A stretch of DNA of 64,000 nt from positions 62,001 to 126,000 of the forward strand of contig JANPBU010000031.1 of assembly GCA_031430595.1 (NCBI GenBank), written 5' to 3'. Position 1 is the first letter of the stretch. Each line of letters begins with the position of its first letter. The stretch comes from JANNBN01 sp031430595. GTDB taxonomy: Bacteria > Actinomycetota > Acidimicrobiia > Acidimicrobiales > JANYDT01. The notes under the pieces are model-generated. The model was not told the DNA's origin, made no database searches, and saw only the letters and a list, made by a program, of their open reading frames with translations. The translations under genes and the position numbers were made by a program. Positions 16,074 to 23,777 of this stretch are shown one piece after another.

Positions 16074-17584
16074 AGTTACGTCTCGCCCTTGCAATCAGGG
16101 TGTCAGTGGTAGTTGCGATAATGCTCGTTTTGCTCGGTGTGTTCGTCGTTCGGCAAACCCGTACGGACCTCATTGCGCAAATTGATGATCGTATGACTGC
16201 ATCGCTTTCAAGCAGAATAAGAGAGTCAAAAGGAAGTTCCATTGCCCGACAGGCACCAAGTGAGCCTCAAGCCGGATTTTCGCCTCCGACTCCTCCGACT
16301 CCTCCGACTCCTGCGCCTGCCGGCGACTCACGGTCAAGCGCGAGTCTTGTGTATGACCGAAGTGGTTCGGTCACTTTCTTCAGACCATCAGGTACATCTC
16401 AATTTCCTGACCCGCAGCCGCTGGTCGATCGCGTCTGGTTAGCAGCAGAATTTTCGCGCTTTGAAGGGGTTGGTGCTGGCCGAACGTTTAGCGATAAGTC
16501 TGGGAGGCAGACGTTTAGGGTGTTTGCTGCGCTGCGCTCAGACGGTCAACTAGAACTTGAAGCCACTCCTTTGCGATCGGTCAATCAAAGTATTCTTGAT
16601 CTTATTCGCACGCTTATCATCGGCTCACTAGCGATTCTTTCGTTAGCTGTGCTGACAATATTTTTGGTTCTTCGTCGATCGTTGCAACCGCTCGGCTCGA
16701 TGACGCACGCTGTTACCCGAATAGCTGAAGGTGATGTTTCGCTGATACCGGGGGTAGCAAGCCCGCATACTGAACTCAACGAACTTGGGGCAGCTCTTGA
16801 CCGGATGGTTGTGCAACTTCGAACCTCGATAGATGCCCAAGCGAAAGCACTGACTGACATGGCGCAGGTTGAAACCCGGCTTCGGAGGTTTATCTCTGAC
16901 GCATCGCACGAATTGCAAACGCCGATAACTTCGGTGCGGGGTTGGGCTGAACTCTATCGGCAGGGTGCACTGGCCAAACCCCATTCGCTTGCGAGGGCGA
17001 TGGCACGCATCGAAACCGAAAGTGCTCGAATGGGTCGGCTAGTCGACGACCTTTTGACTCTTGCCCGTTCCGATGAACATCGCCAAACTGACTTTCGACC
17101 CATCGATGTCGGTCATATTTGTGCAGATGCAGTGACCGATGCACGCGCAATTGACCAAAGGCATCAGGTTTCGTATGAAGACAATCGAACAGCTGTTTCG
17201 CTGATTGCCTGCGACCCAGACCGAATCCGCCAGGTGCTTGACAATTTGTTGAATAACGCTCGACGCCATTGCGTTGAGGGAACAGCGAGTGAAGTCTCGC
17301 TGATCGACGAGTCAAGTTTCGCAGTAATAGTCGTTCGCGATAACGGTGCAGGGTTTCATGAAGACCACCTCGCTACCGTTTTTGATCGCTTTTGGACCGC
17401 AGACCGCGTTGCGAATGCCGACCGCCGAACAGTAGCCACAACAGCGGGAAGCGGATTGGGGCTAGCCATCGTCCGCACGATCGTTGAAGCGCACGGTGGC
17501 TCCGTCTCAGCGAGCAACACTTCCAGAGGGGGCGCACAGGTAGAAGTGCGCCTTCCCCTGAGCACTTTCGTGCGTATCATTTGA
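16070..17584 (+). CDS. Membrane sensor histidine kinase (HAMP-HisKA-HATPase)
   Basis: A 504-residue class I kinase. Membrane helix 1 spans about residues 9-27, an extracytoplasmic domain follows to about 175 and helix 2 spans about 180-201. Then come HAMP, the phospho-acceptor H280 in SDASHELQTPITS, an N box in VLDNLLNNARRH, and G boxes VRDNGAGF and GSGLGLAIV. The extracytoplasmic part holds a proline-rich stretch (SPPTPPTPPTPAP) encoded by a short 9-bp tandem repeat, a possible site of length variation. The GTG start at 16070 overlaps the regulator's stop. The partner is the preceding response regulator. Confidence 0.9.
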   Translation: MKLRLALAIRVSVVVAIMLVLLGVFVVRQTRTDLIAQIDDRMTASLSSRIRESKGSSIARQAPSEPQAGFSPPTPPTPPTPAPAGDSRSSASLVYDRSGSVTFFRPSGTSQFPDPQPLVDRVWLAAEFSRFEGVGAGRTFSDKSGRQTFRVFAALRSDGQLELEATPLRSVNQSILDLIRTLIIGSLAILSLAVLTIFLVLRRSLQPLGSMTHAVTRIAEGDVSLIPGVASPHTELNELGAALDRMVVQLRTSIDAQAKALTDMAQVETRLRRFISDASHELQTPITSVRGWAELYRQGALAKPHSLARAMARIETESARMGRLVDDLLTLARSDEHRQTDFRPIDVGHICADAVTDARAIDQRHQVSYEDNRTAVSLIACDPDRIRQVLDNLLNNARRHCVEGTASEVSLIDESSFAVIVVRDNGAGFHEDHLATVFDRFWTADRVANADRRTVATTAGSGLGLAIVRTIVEAHGGSVSASNTSRGGAQVEVRLPLSTFVRII

Positions 17585-17628
17585 AAAGGCGATCACAGTG
17601 CGCTCGATTTGGAAGGGAGCGTCTTGCG

Positions 17629-17826
17629 TTAGCCCGCAGTAACTTCGACGTCACCTTGGAGCTCAACAACGAAGATTGCTGTGCGTATTGCGGTTGGGGA
17701 GGACGGAATCGAGTTTGTGACAGTTCCTTGAGGCGTTGATGCATCGATTCGATACGGGCCGCCAACAAGGGTCGCCGAAATCTTCCCCTGAGTGTTCCGA
17801 ATATCGACAACAACTACTTGACATAA
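17629..17826 (-). pseudogene. C-terminal fragment of a DUF4097-like (adhesin-type beta) protein
   Basis: The minus-strand frame ending with TAA at 17629 is open for 65 codons but has no start codon; a TAG lies immediately upstream (17827-17829). Its sequence shows the beta-repeat pattern of DUF4097 proteins: VVVVDIRNTQGKISATL, then GGPYRIDASTPQGTVTNSIP and a closing ELQGDVEVTAG. This looks like the surviving 3' end of a deleted gene. Confidence 0.45.
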
Positions 17827-18277
17827 CTAACATTATCGGCGATGCCACATGACCGTGATGGTCGATGCCACTATCCATGACGTCTGGTCACTTCACGCAT
17901 CGCCCGATCGTCACGGTGACGAAAGTCGATTCGTTGCCCTGCGCAGACGCATTCGCAGTGACCCAGATATGGCGGACTCGACCAGCGGCGACGACCGACT
18001 CGTGGTGTCCACCAGTCACATCGCTTCGGCAGATCGGATTCACCCCTCTTGCCCAGTGAGCCACGGTCTCGATCATTACGTCACAGTGACGTTTCGTTGC
18101 GTATGCGCTACAGCCGGTAGTTCATCTGTATCTTCGTAGCTGATCAAGCTCCTTCGAACAATCAACGTGCAGGGCGCGGTTCGGGCCCCTCGTTTAGCAC
18201 CGACTTGGGAGGCAATTACGGCGAGCATGCGCGAACGGAACAGATCGAATTGACAGCCCCTGAGGAGGATTAGCTTA

Positions 18278-18299
18278 GCTAGACTGAACCAAGTCTAGC
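18278..18299. promoter_or_regulatory. Candidate operator of the Phd/VapC module
   Basis: Perfect 8-bp inverted repeat GCTAGACT and AGTCTAGC with a 6-bp spacer, centred about 25 bp upstream of the -10 hexamer and so overlapping the -35 region. Autorepression by the antitoxin is the usual rule for such modules and is inferred here. Confidence 0.55.
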
Positions 18300-18308
18300 G
18301 ATCGGGGC

Positions 18309-18314
18309 TATTAT
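18309..18314 (+). promoter_or_regulatory. -10 hexamer TATTAT of a leaderless promoter
   Basis: TATTAT, close to the sigma-70 consensus, is followed by six nucleotides and the ATG of the antitoxin gene at 18321. Confidence 0.6.
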
Positions 18315-18320
18315 GCTTTC

Positions 18321-18578
18321 ATGGCTGCACTGACTGTAAACACCCACGAGGCTAAAAGTCGACTGTCCGAGTTGCTTCGATTGGTTGAACAGGGCGACCA
18401 AGTCTTCTTGGCTCGAAATGGTGTGACGATCGCTCAAATTGTGCCCGCAGTTCAGGCTCGGCCAATACGGCGACCTGGCGTAGCTAAAGGGTTGATCACC
18501 GTAACCGGTGGGTACGACTTGGTCGGTGCAGATCCCGAAATCTCACAGATGTTCGAAGACCCTGAACTGTTCTCATGA
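18321..18578 (+). CDS. Phd/YefM-type antitoxin
   Basis: An 85-residue antitoxin with the prevent-host-death fold. The N-terminal dimerisation and DNA-binding part has NTHEAKSRLSELLRLVEQGD, then VFLARNGVTIAQIVPA. The acidic C-terminal tail (ISQMFEDPELFS) would wrap the toxin. Its stop overlaps the PIN-domain toxin start by four bases (ATGA), the standard arrangement of Phd/VapC pairs. The upstream dyad and leaderless promoter point to autoregulation. Confidence 0.9.
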   Translation: MAALTVNTHEAKSRLSELLRLVEQGDQVFLARNGVTIAQIVPAVQARPIRRPGVAKGLITVTGGYDLVGADPEISQMFEDPELFS

Positions 18579-18955
18579 ACTTGCTTCTCGACAGCCATGC
18601 GTTCATTTGGTGGATCGATGATGACGCTCGCCTCGGACCCAACGCACGCCTTGCCATCGAGTCAACTGACAAAGTGTTCGTCTCTGTCATTTCGGTTTGG
18701 GAACTCGGCAGTAAGCAGGCTGCAGGAAAGCTAGAAATTCGGGTCGATATGGCCGAGGCAGCTCAGCAATCTGGCTTCGAGATGCTTGATTGCCAACTCG
18801 CCCACGCCCAACTGGCACCCACACTTCCCATGCATCACAAAGATCCGTTTGATCGGATGCTGCTGGCGCAAGCAACCGTCGAACACCTCAAAATCATGTC
18901 TCAAGACGCCTGGTTCACTTACTACGAAGTCGAAGTGCTTACCACCGCGCTCTAG
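18575..18955 (+). CDS. PIN-domain ribonuclease toxin (VapC type)
   Basis: A 126-residue toxin. The acidic active site of PIN nucleases is present: D6 in LLLDSHAFIWW, E43 in ISVWELGSKQ, and D93 in HKDPFDRMLLAQA, with a further aspartate in SQDAWF near the end. Such toxins cleave tRNA or rRNA. It is coupled to the Phd-type antitoxin by an ATGA overlap. The variant starting LLLDSHAFIWW belongs to the subgroup usually paired with Phd antitoxins. Confidence 0.9.
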   Translation: MNLLLDSHAFIWWIDDDARLGPNARLAIESTDKVFVSVISVWELGSKQAAGKLEIRVDMAEAAQQSGFEMLDCQLAHAQLAPTLPMHHKDPFDRMLLAQATVEHLKIMSQDAWFTYYEVEVLTTAL

Positions 18956-19025
18956 GCGTCATGCCTCCCTTATCTGGCGCTGAGGTAAGCATTCATTGCA
19001 AGATGCACTCACTGATTGCGTCTCG

Positions 19026-19050
19026 TTGTCATAGACTACATGTATGACAA
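19026..19050. promoter_or_regulatory. Candidate operator plus -10 hexamer overlapping the MazE-like start codon
   Basis: TTGTCAT (19026-19032) and ATGACAA (19044-19050) form a perfect 7-bp inverted repeat with an 11-bp spacer. The right arm contains the antitoxin start codon. TAGACT (19032-19037) lies six nucleotides before that ATG, so promoter and operator would coincide on a leaderless transcript. Confidence 0.5.
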
Positions 19051-19283
19051 GTGCGTCTACAACGATTCGAGTCAGCGTCCAGCAACGAGAAACGCTCCGT
19101 CGACTTGCCGAAGAACTCGATACGTCGATGGCCGACGCGCTCGACGTGGCCCTTGAGGCGCTACGACGAAATCAGTTCTACCAAGCAATGGCAACTTCCG
19201 AAAGCCACCTGCGTTCCGACCCGGTTGCCTGGGCTGCGTACGTCGCCGAGAGTGAAATCTGGCTGAACGCTGACCTCTCGTGA
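19044..19283 (+). CDS. Ribbon-helix-helix antitoxin of a MazEF-like module
   Basis: A 79-residue protein. The N-terminus TTIRVSVQQRETLRRLAEEL is an RHH strand followed by helix A, MADALDVALEALRRNQFY is helix B, and the C-terminal part DPVAWAAYVAESEIW is the toxin-binding tail. The stop overlaps the MazF-like start (GTGA). Autoregulation through the dyad over the start codon is inferred. Confidence 0.85.
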   Translation: MTSASTTIRVSVQQRETLRRLAEELDTSMADALDVALEALRRNQFYQAMATSESHLRSDPVAWAAYVAESEIWLNADLS

Positions 19284-19618
19284 ACTTTGGCGATATCGTC
19301 ACGATTGACTTTGGTCACCCAATCGGATCAGAAGCCGGATTCACACGGCCAGCGATTGTGGTTATCGCTGATTCGTTCCTGCGGTATCGACCATCGACGG
19401 TTTTCATTGTGCCACTCACCTCGACGGCTCGCACGTTCCCAAGCCACATTGCCATCGAACCCGACCAAACCAACGCGCTTTTACAGCCCAGTTACGCGCT
19501 CGTCGAACAACTTCGCTCAGTCTCGATTGACAGGTGCAGTCAATCAAGTGGCAACGTCGGGTGGGCCGTCGGTCACCAAATTTTGGAAGTGCTCGCCATG
19601 ATCACTGGGATGCCGTGA
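19280..19618 (+). CDS. MazF/PemK-family mRNA interferase toxin
   Basis: A 112-residue toxin with GDIVTIDFGHPIGSEAGFTRPAIVV at the N-terminus (shown over residues 4-28; R23 is the conserved catalytic arginine), then FIVPLTSTART (catalytic Thr near 47) and a terminal GWAVGHQILEVLAMITGM helix. It is a full-length member expected to cleave mRNA at short sequence sites. A GTG start overlaps the antitoxin stop. This intact toxin contrasts with the truncated homologue at 20600-20833. Confidence 0.9.
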   Translation: MNFGDIVTIDFGHPIGSEAGFTRPAIVVIADSFLRYRPSTVFIVPLTSTARTFPSHIAIEPDQTNALLQPSYALVEQLRSVSIDRCSQSSGNVGWAVGHQILEVLAMITGMP

Positions 19619-19672
19619 CGACGAACGCCTGAGACACGCTTTAGACCATGAAGACCCAACCGACGTCACCGA

Positions 19673-20140
19673 TTACTGCGACTCACGCTCGCCAACCGGT
19701 CGCTGTACAAGTAACGCAAGAAGTGCAGCGCGCATAAGACGGCTGACACTCAACACAACCGCCGGGTCTTCGCCCTTCACGCATTCGATCAGGGCCCCGT
19801 GAGAATTGATCGCAAACGCAATACGAAGCACTCGTAGGGCGTCTTCATCACCCGACAAAAGCGAACCCTCGAGTGCCTCGCCAATGAGCCGGTCGTTGAA
19901 TTTGTCGTAGACAACCGCTGCTTGGGCTTTGCGTTCAACCTCACTCGGTGAAGCAGTCAGTAACTCAACATACGATGGTAGGTGGCTTCGGGCGTCTGAA
20001 ACGATCGGCGTGATGTCGGCAACGCAGACTAAGTCAATCAGTTCTTCGGTTGTTGCACCCCCCAATCGCGCTTTCCTCAGACGTTCAATGAACCCCAGCC
20101 CGTAATACGATTCGGGGTCAGCAGCGGAATCAGATGGCAT
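19673..20140 (-). CDS. Hypothetical protein
   Basis: A 155-residue soluble protein, mostly helical, that I do not recognise. It opens SDSAADPESYYGLGF and contains LIDLVCVADITPIVSDARSHL and RVLRIAFAINSHGALIECV. The ATG at 20140 lies two bases after the stop of the SH3-like gene and is preferred over an upstream start inside that gene. The tight junction suggests cotranscription with the secreted SH3-like protein. Codon use looks normal for the region. Confidence 0.6.
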   Translation of the reverse strand: MPSDSAADPESYYGLGFIERLRKARLGGATTEELIDLVCVADITPIVSDARSHLPSYVELLTASPSEVERKAQAAVVYDKFNDRLIGEALEGSLLSGDEDALRVLRIAFAINSHGALIECVKGEDPAVVLSVSRLMRAALLALLVQRPVGERESQ

Positions 20141-20142
20141 CG

Positions 20143-20574
20143 CTACGCGCTTACAGCAAGGTACTTCGTCGTGACCCACCCGGACCAGCACGGACCAGGT
20201 TTGGCATCGTATGCATACTTTTTAATCTCGAGAGCAGAATCTACCCCCGGACCACACTCTTCACCGTGAGCCACCCTGCTGTAAACGATTCCAACCCATT
20301 CGACACCAGCCACCGAAAGCGTTTCGCACGCGAAGGCGTACATGTTGCTTGGTAGGCGGTCCAATTCTTTCGCTCTTGTTGAAGGAAGCGATCGAACCGA
20401 TGCGCGGCTTTTCGGCGATAGCCCCTTCACGGTTCCCTCTGCACATTGGCCGACCGTGACGACTACCGGCCGAGCGGGTCTGGGGGCGACCGTTGACTTC
20501 GCCCAGGCACCTGCCGGAAACATGATTCCGGTAACCGTAACCGCGATAATTGATTTCTTGAGGAGGTGTTTCAT
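20143..20574 (-). CDS. Secreted SH3-like domain protein
   Basis: A 143-residue exported protein. MKHLLKKSIIAVTVTGIM with PAGAWA is a classical signal peptide, probably cut after AWA near residue 25. The mature part has the bacterial SH3-like pattern: a strand VEWVGIVYS, the cysteine-containing ECGPGVDSALEIKKYAYDA and the ending GPCWSGWVTTKYLAVSA, with a likely disulfide between the last two cysteines. The proteins of this group are poorly understood and the ligand is unknown. The start is set by the signal peptide. It stands 25 bp after the truncated MazF remnant. Confidence 0.75.
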   Translation of the reverse strand: MKHLLKKSIIAVTVTGIMFPAGAWAKSTVAPRPARPVVVTVGQCAEGTVKGLSPKSRASVRSLPSTRAKELDRLPSNMYAFACETLSVAGVEWVGIVYSRVAHGEECGPGVDSALEIKKYAYDAKPGPCWSGWVTTKYLAVSA

Positions 20575-20599
20575 GGCGTGTCCCGTCGCGTTCGTCGAC

Positions 20600-20833
20600 C
20601 TACATTTGACAATCAAACACTGCTGCCAAGGTCTCGCAAACCGCAGCAAGCCACATATTTGAGACCATTCCCGCTCGTGTTTCGAGATCAACAATTGAGA
20701 TTGGGGCGACCTCCCGGCAACAGAGAACCGTCGGCTGTTTAAGGATACTGGCTTCAAGCAGTACCTCGTCAGGCCAACCACGAACAATAGTCGTCCCGGG
20801 TATCACAAGTACCTTGTTCAATCGGCGGTTCAT
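20600..20833 (-). pseudogene. N-terminally truncated MazF-family toxin remnant
   Basis: The 77-codon frame matches the C-terminal two thirds of MazF proteins: VLVIPGTTIVRGWPDEVLLE corresponds to the central VxPLTxTxRGxPxEVxL block, and AAVCETLAAVFDCQ matches the final helix. The N-terminal strand with the RGEVWW and RPVxVLS elements, including the catalytic arginine, is missing. The product could not be an active MazF. It follows a frameshifted RHH antitoxin gene. Confidence 0.6.
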
Positions 20834-20855
20834 TGCATTCCTCGAAATTACAACG

Positions 20856-21091
20856 TCATGAGTTGAGGTCTAGGTCATCCCATCCTACTTTTGCTGCATT
20901 GTTCAGTTCAGCAAATTCGTCGCTCTTCAGCGGGTGAACGCTGTCCCACGATGCGTCCGTAAGTTGTCTTTCCCAGTCACGAATTTGATGTTTAACGCAA
21001 TGCGAATCGCGTCTGAGCGGTTGGCCGCCAAACCGTGGAGTATTGCATCGTCGATTCCATCGATTTCTTGGCTTTCCAATTTGACGTTCAC
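20856..21091 (-). pseudogene. Frameshifted ribbon-helix-helix antitoxin gene
   Basis: From a GTG at 21091 the frame encodes a typical RHH antitoxin N-terminus (NVKLESQEID, then AANRSDAIRIALN). The remainder of an antitoxin tail (IRDWERQLTDASW, then EFAELNNAAKVGWDDLD) continues in the -1 frame to a TGA at 20856. The switch occurs at or near GTTAAAC on the minus strand (20990-20996). Without the shift, the first frame ends at 20927. Decay is the simplest reading because the downstream toxin is truncated too. Confidence 0.55.
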
Positions 21092-21122
21092 TGGAATCAA
21101 ACACGACGATACATCAAGTGTT

Positions 21123-21155
21123 ACGAATCGTAAAGCGCACTGCTTTACGATTCGT
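21123..21155. repeat. Perfect 14-bp inverted repeat with 5-nt loop
   Basis: ACGAATCGTAAAGC and GCTTTACGATTCGT flank GCACT. It lies between the stop of the channel gene (21332) and the frameshifted antitoxin. There is no T-run directly after it on either strand. It could be a factor-dependent terminator, an operator of the decayed module, or an insertion scar. Confidence 0.6.
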
Positions 21156-21255
21156 TTGCGGCTGTTTTATCCAGGGGTGTCGTCGCTGAACAGGATCAGT
21201 CCGGAGTCGAACGCAGTTCCGTTCCCTAACCGGGGGTATGAGAGCCCTGTCTGTG

Positions 21256-21300
21256 ATCGTTGGTTCGCTCATCGTTGGTTCGCTCATCGTTGATCCGCTC
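21256..21300. repeat. Three tandem 15-bp repeats
   Basis: Two exact copies of ATCGTTGGTTCGCTC are followed by a third copy with two changes. The array lies about 30 bp beyond the channel gene's stop codon, outside any supported gene. Confidence 0.7.
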
Positions 21301-21331
21301 ATGGTCACAGTGCGCGGTTGCATCGGCAGGT

Positions 21332-23281
21332 TCAGCGACCAGCAATGACGATGACCTGATCGCCGTCGGCAAAATCCAACACGTCCTTCTTCGGATAATT
21401 CAGACGAACAGAGCCGGTCGAACTTATTCGAAGACCGATTGCCGTTTCGTTTCGAGCAACTGCGGCTCCGGCGATATCTTCCCATTGGCAACGAGATGCG
21501 GTCGTGTAACGCACTATCGGATTGCACATAATGGCCGACCCGTCAGCATCGAACAGGTCGTCGAATACTGCTTGCAGCATCGGCTGTTCCGAAAGTTGAG
21601 CGACCATCAACGCGACCAACTCGTCAGACACAATGAAATCGTTAGCGCCCGTCGATTCAGCGAGTACGACATTGGCCGGGTCAAGAATTTCCCCGACGAT
21701 TCTTCCAGTGGCAGACATACGCCGCCGAAGGCTTAACAGGGTCAATAGTGTTCGACTATCCGCCTCTGCCACATCGAGTTGGTCGCGGTAACCAAGCACG
21801 ATGACCTGGTCATACGCGGAAGGGTCGAGCGCAGCGGTAACTTCTAGGCTTGCGCCTCTGACGGTGATGGTTGTATGGGTCGTTACAATTGACACGGGGT
21901 TTGGTAATTTAACAATGTCGGGGTCTGCAACTATTTCGATAGTAGAACCGTCTGCCGCAAACTCGTCAAGTTCCCTGATGACCACTGATCCAAGTTGACC
22001 CCACCCAACCATAAGTACACGTATTGGTGCTACGACAAGAGGTGAATGGTCTGGGGTTCCGCCAGAGGCGACGACCCCGTCTCCGTCCCAAACGACGGTG
22101 TCATCATCGGCAGCCACAACTATAAGTTGGTCAGATTCGATAACAATTCGGCCAGGGTCAGGATTCAGTTGAACTGCACCTGTTGCGTCGGCGATTCCGA
22201 TGAGCGTCGACGACGCAAAGCCGAATTGTGCAGACGCATACGTTCTGCCGACCGCACTTGGAATCGCCTGGATGTAGATCTCGTCGCCATCGAAGTCGAG
22301 TAGCTCTCGGTACACGGCGGCGAGACCCTCTTGACGACACGCTTGTGCGGTCACCTCGGCAATCACAAGATCGCTATTTACCGTTGCGACTTTTCCGTCG
22401 GTTACCGATCGCAGCAGTTGGGCTGTCGACACACTCGTTAGTTCAGCGACGATCGTTCGATTCATTTCAGGGTCAACAGCCCGTACAGCTAACACCGCCT
22501 TGACCACCCCAGGGTCACCAGTTTCACCCCGTAACACCACAACGGAACGAGCCGTTGACAGGTTGACTCGTCGCAAGTCGTCGGGGCTAGCGGGGTCTCC
22601 TGAGCGCACCACGATTGCGCTTCCACGCCGTTCGGTGACTCGGTCTCCCAAGATCTGTTCCATTTCTGCTTTGTCGTTGTTGGCCAAAATGACAATCGGC
22701 TTGCCACCTGCAGATTGGTTGGCCTCGACTAGCTCGTTTACCAGCGCCGACACGTGCTCGTTCCACCCGAGGATGACCGTGTGGCCGTCTTCGATGACCC
22801 GGCTACGACCCTTCGCCAGCGACTCGATTTTTTGGTCAACCGTCGTAGCAATAAGACCAATAAGCGAACCGGCGATGAAGATACCGGCAATGGTGACACA
22901 CAGCGAAAGTAGGCGTGTCGGCCAATCGGCATCACCGGCGAACGTACCCGAATCAAGTACGCGTAGCATCGCCTGCCACCAGTTCTCGATGAGGCTTCCG
23001 TCGCGCGAGCCACCAAACTTCCCAATGATCAGCTCGATAACGCCGGTCAATAGGATGATCGTCAGGGTGAGTAACGACAACCATCCAATGACCCGGGCCG
23101 GCCCTTTCGACAGCGTCTGTTCGAACCGATACCGAAGCCGCTCGGCCCCGGTGCCGCTTACAGTTCCGCTTCTAGTCGTCGGTACACGTTGCGGAGTTGC
23201 AGCACTTGATGTGCCGAGACCGCTTCTTCCACGACGTGAAGCCTTGCGGCTGATGTTTACCTTTGGGGTGGTTGGTGGCAC
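21332..23281 (-). CDS. CASTOR/POLLUX-like ion channel with paired TrkA-N (RCK) domains
   Basis: A large membrane protein with a basic N-terminal region, a membrane helix (VIGWLSLLTLTIILLTGVIEL), a pore segment RVLDSGTFAGD resembling the selectivity region of this family, and a second helix (LCVTIAGIFIAGSLIGLIA). Two Rossmann RCK units follow: TVILGWNEHVSALVNELV and RVLMVGWGQLGSVVIRELDE. It probably conducts K+ or other cations under nucleotide control. The GTG at 23281 is preferred, since an ATG at 23341 would overlap the previous gene by 50 bp, and GAAAGAG precedes this GTG. It is the last gene of a three-gene operon. Confidence 0.75.
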   Translation of the reverse strand: MPPTTPKVNISRKASRRGRSGLGTSSAATPQRVPTTRSGTVSGTGAERLRYRFEQTLSKGPARVIGWLSLLTLTIILLTGVIELIIGKFGGSRDGSLIENWWQAMLRVLDSGTFAGDADWPTRLLSLCVTIAGIFIAGSLIGLIATTVDQKIESLAKGRSRVIEDGHTVILGWNEHVSALVNELVEANQSAGGKPIVILANNDKAEMEQILGDRVTERRGSAIVVRSGDPASPDDLRRVNLSTARSVVVLRGETGDPGVVKAVLAVRAVDPEMNRTIVAELTSVSTAQLLRSVTDGKVATVNSDLVIAEVTAQACRQEGLAAVYRELLDFDGDEIYIQAIPSAVGRTYASAQFGFASSTLIGIADATGAVQLNPDPGRIVIESDQLIVVAADDDTVVWDGDGVVASGGTPDHSPLVVAPIRVLMVGWGQLGSVVIRELDEFAADGSTIEIVADPDIVKLPNPVSIVTTHTTITVRGASLEVTAALDPSAYDQVIVLGYRDQLDVAEADSRTLLTLLSLRRRMSATGRIVGEILDPANVVLAESTGANDFIVSDELVALMVAQLSEQPMLQAVFDDLFDADGSAIMCNPIVRYTTASRCQWEDIAGAAVARNETAIGLRISSTGSVRLNYPKKDVLDFADGDQVIVIAGR

Positions 23282-23291
23282 GGTGGCTCTT

Positions 23292-23777
23292 TCAGTCAAT
23301 TTCGACAACAAGGGTTCGGGTAGCTTCAGCCATCCGAGCAATTTTCTTTCCCGTCATCTTGGAGTATTCGTAGCACCACCGGTCGCCATTTACCGAAACA
23401 ATGTCAAGGGTTCCAACCCCTGCCGCTGCCTTCCCGAGTTCAAAGCGGTCTACCTCACCAGGATTGAAACTGGCCAACTGCTCGCCGAGCTTTTGTTTGA
23501 ACCGCCCTTCTTCAGTTGCGAAAATTGCCAAACGGCTGGCGGTCAGGGCAAGGTAGGCCCCGCGCCCCAAGTCGTTGCGAACAACGGTTTCGGATGGGTT
23601 TGTATCTTTTGTCATCTTGTCGGCTGCAACCCGAGCCAACGAGCCAACTAGCCCGCCGAGAGCTGCGGGAGCAATGTCTTTGCGCATCTTTTTCGCAGCG
23701 CCGCGAGCGAGAAGAATGACGCCTTCCATAACGGGTTCACCGAGTGCGACTGCTGCATGCTTTTCCATCGTCGTCAC
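23292..23777 (-). CDS. Conserved hypothetical protein
   Basis: A 161-residue protein with Gly/Ala-rich helices at the N-terminus (GEPVMEGVILLARGAAKKM, then APAALGGLVGSLARVAADKM) and a C-terminal half that alternates strands and helices (YLALTASRLAIFATEEGRF, then TLDIVSVNGDRWCYEYSK). The second half resembles small PH-like domains found in actinobacteria, a weak structural impression. It overlaps the lipoprotein stop by four bases and precedes the channel gene by about 10 bp. A role in the same membrane complex is inferred from the operon only. Confidence 0.65.
   Translation of the reverse strand: MTTMEKHAAVALGEPVMEGVILLARGAAKKMRKDIAPAALGGLVGSLARVAADKMTKDTNPSETVVRNDLGRGAYLALTASRLAIFATEEGRFKQKLGEQLASFNPGEVDRFELGKAAAGVGTLDIVSVNGDRWCYEYSKMTGKKIARMAEATRTLVVEID

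Larger units (their letters stand above)
17585..18320. other. Gene-poor stretch with remnants
   Basis: About 740 bp without an intact gene. The left third holds a start-less minus-strand fragment (17629-17826). The middle has open frames on both strands with no recognisable family; one minus-strand frame ends with an STFVTVTIG pattern like secreted beta-sandwich proteins, which is only suggestive. The right end carries the operator and promoter of the Phd/VapC module. Confidence 0.55.

Noticed and set aside
17849..18139. 96-residue plus-strand open frame
   Set aside because: It has no family resemblance or start signals and lies in a stretch with remnants on the other strand.
20990..20996. 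GTTAAAC as a proven programmed -1 frameshift site
   Set aside because: Only the sequence resemblance supports it; no downstream stimulatory structure was recognised, and the neighbouring toxin is truncated, so decay is the simpler explanation.
21256..21300. CRISPR-like array
   Set aside because: The units are directly adjacent without spacers and only 15 bp long, so this is a simple tandem repeat.
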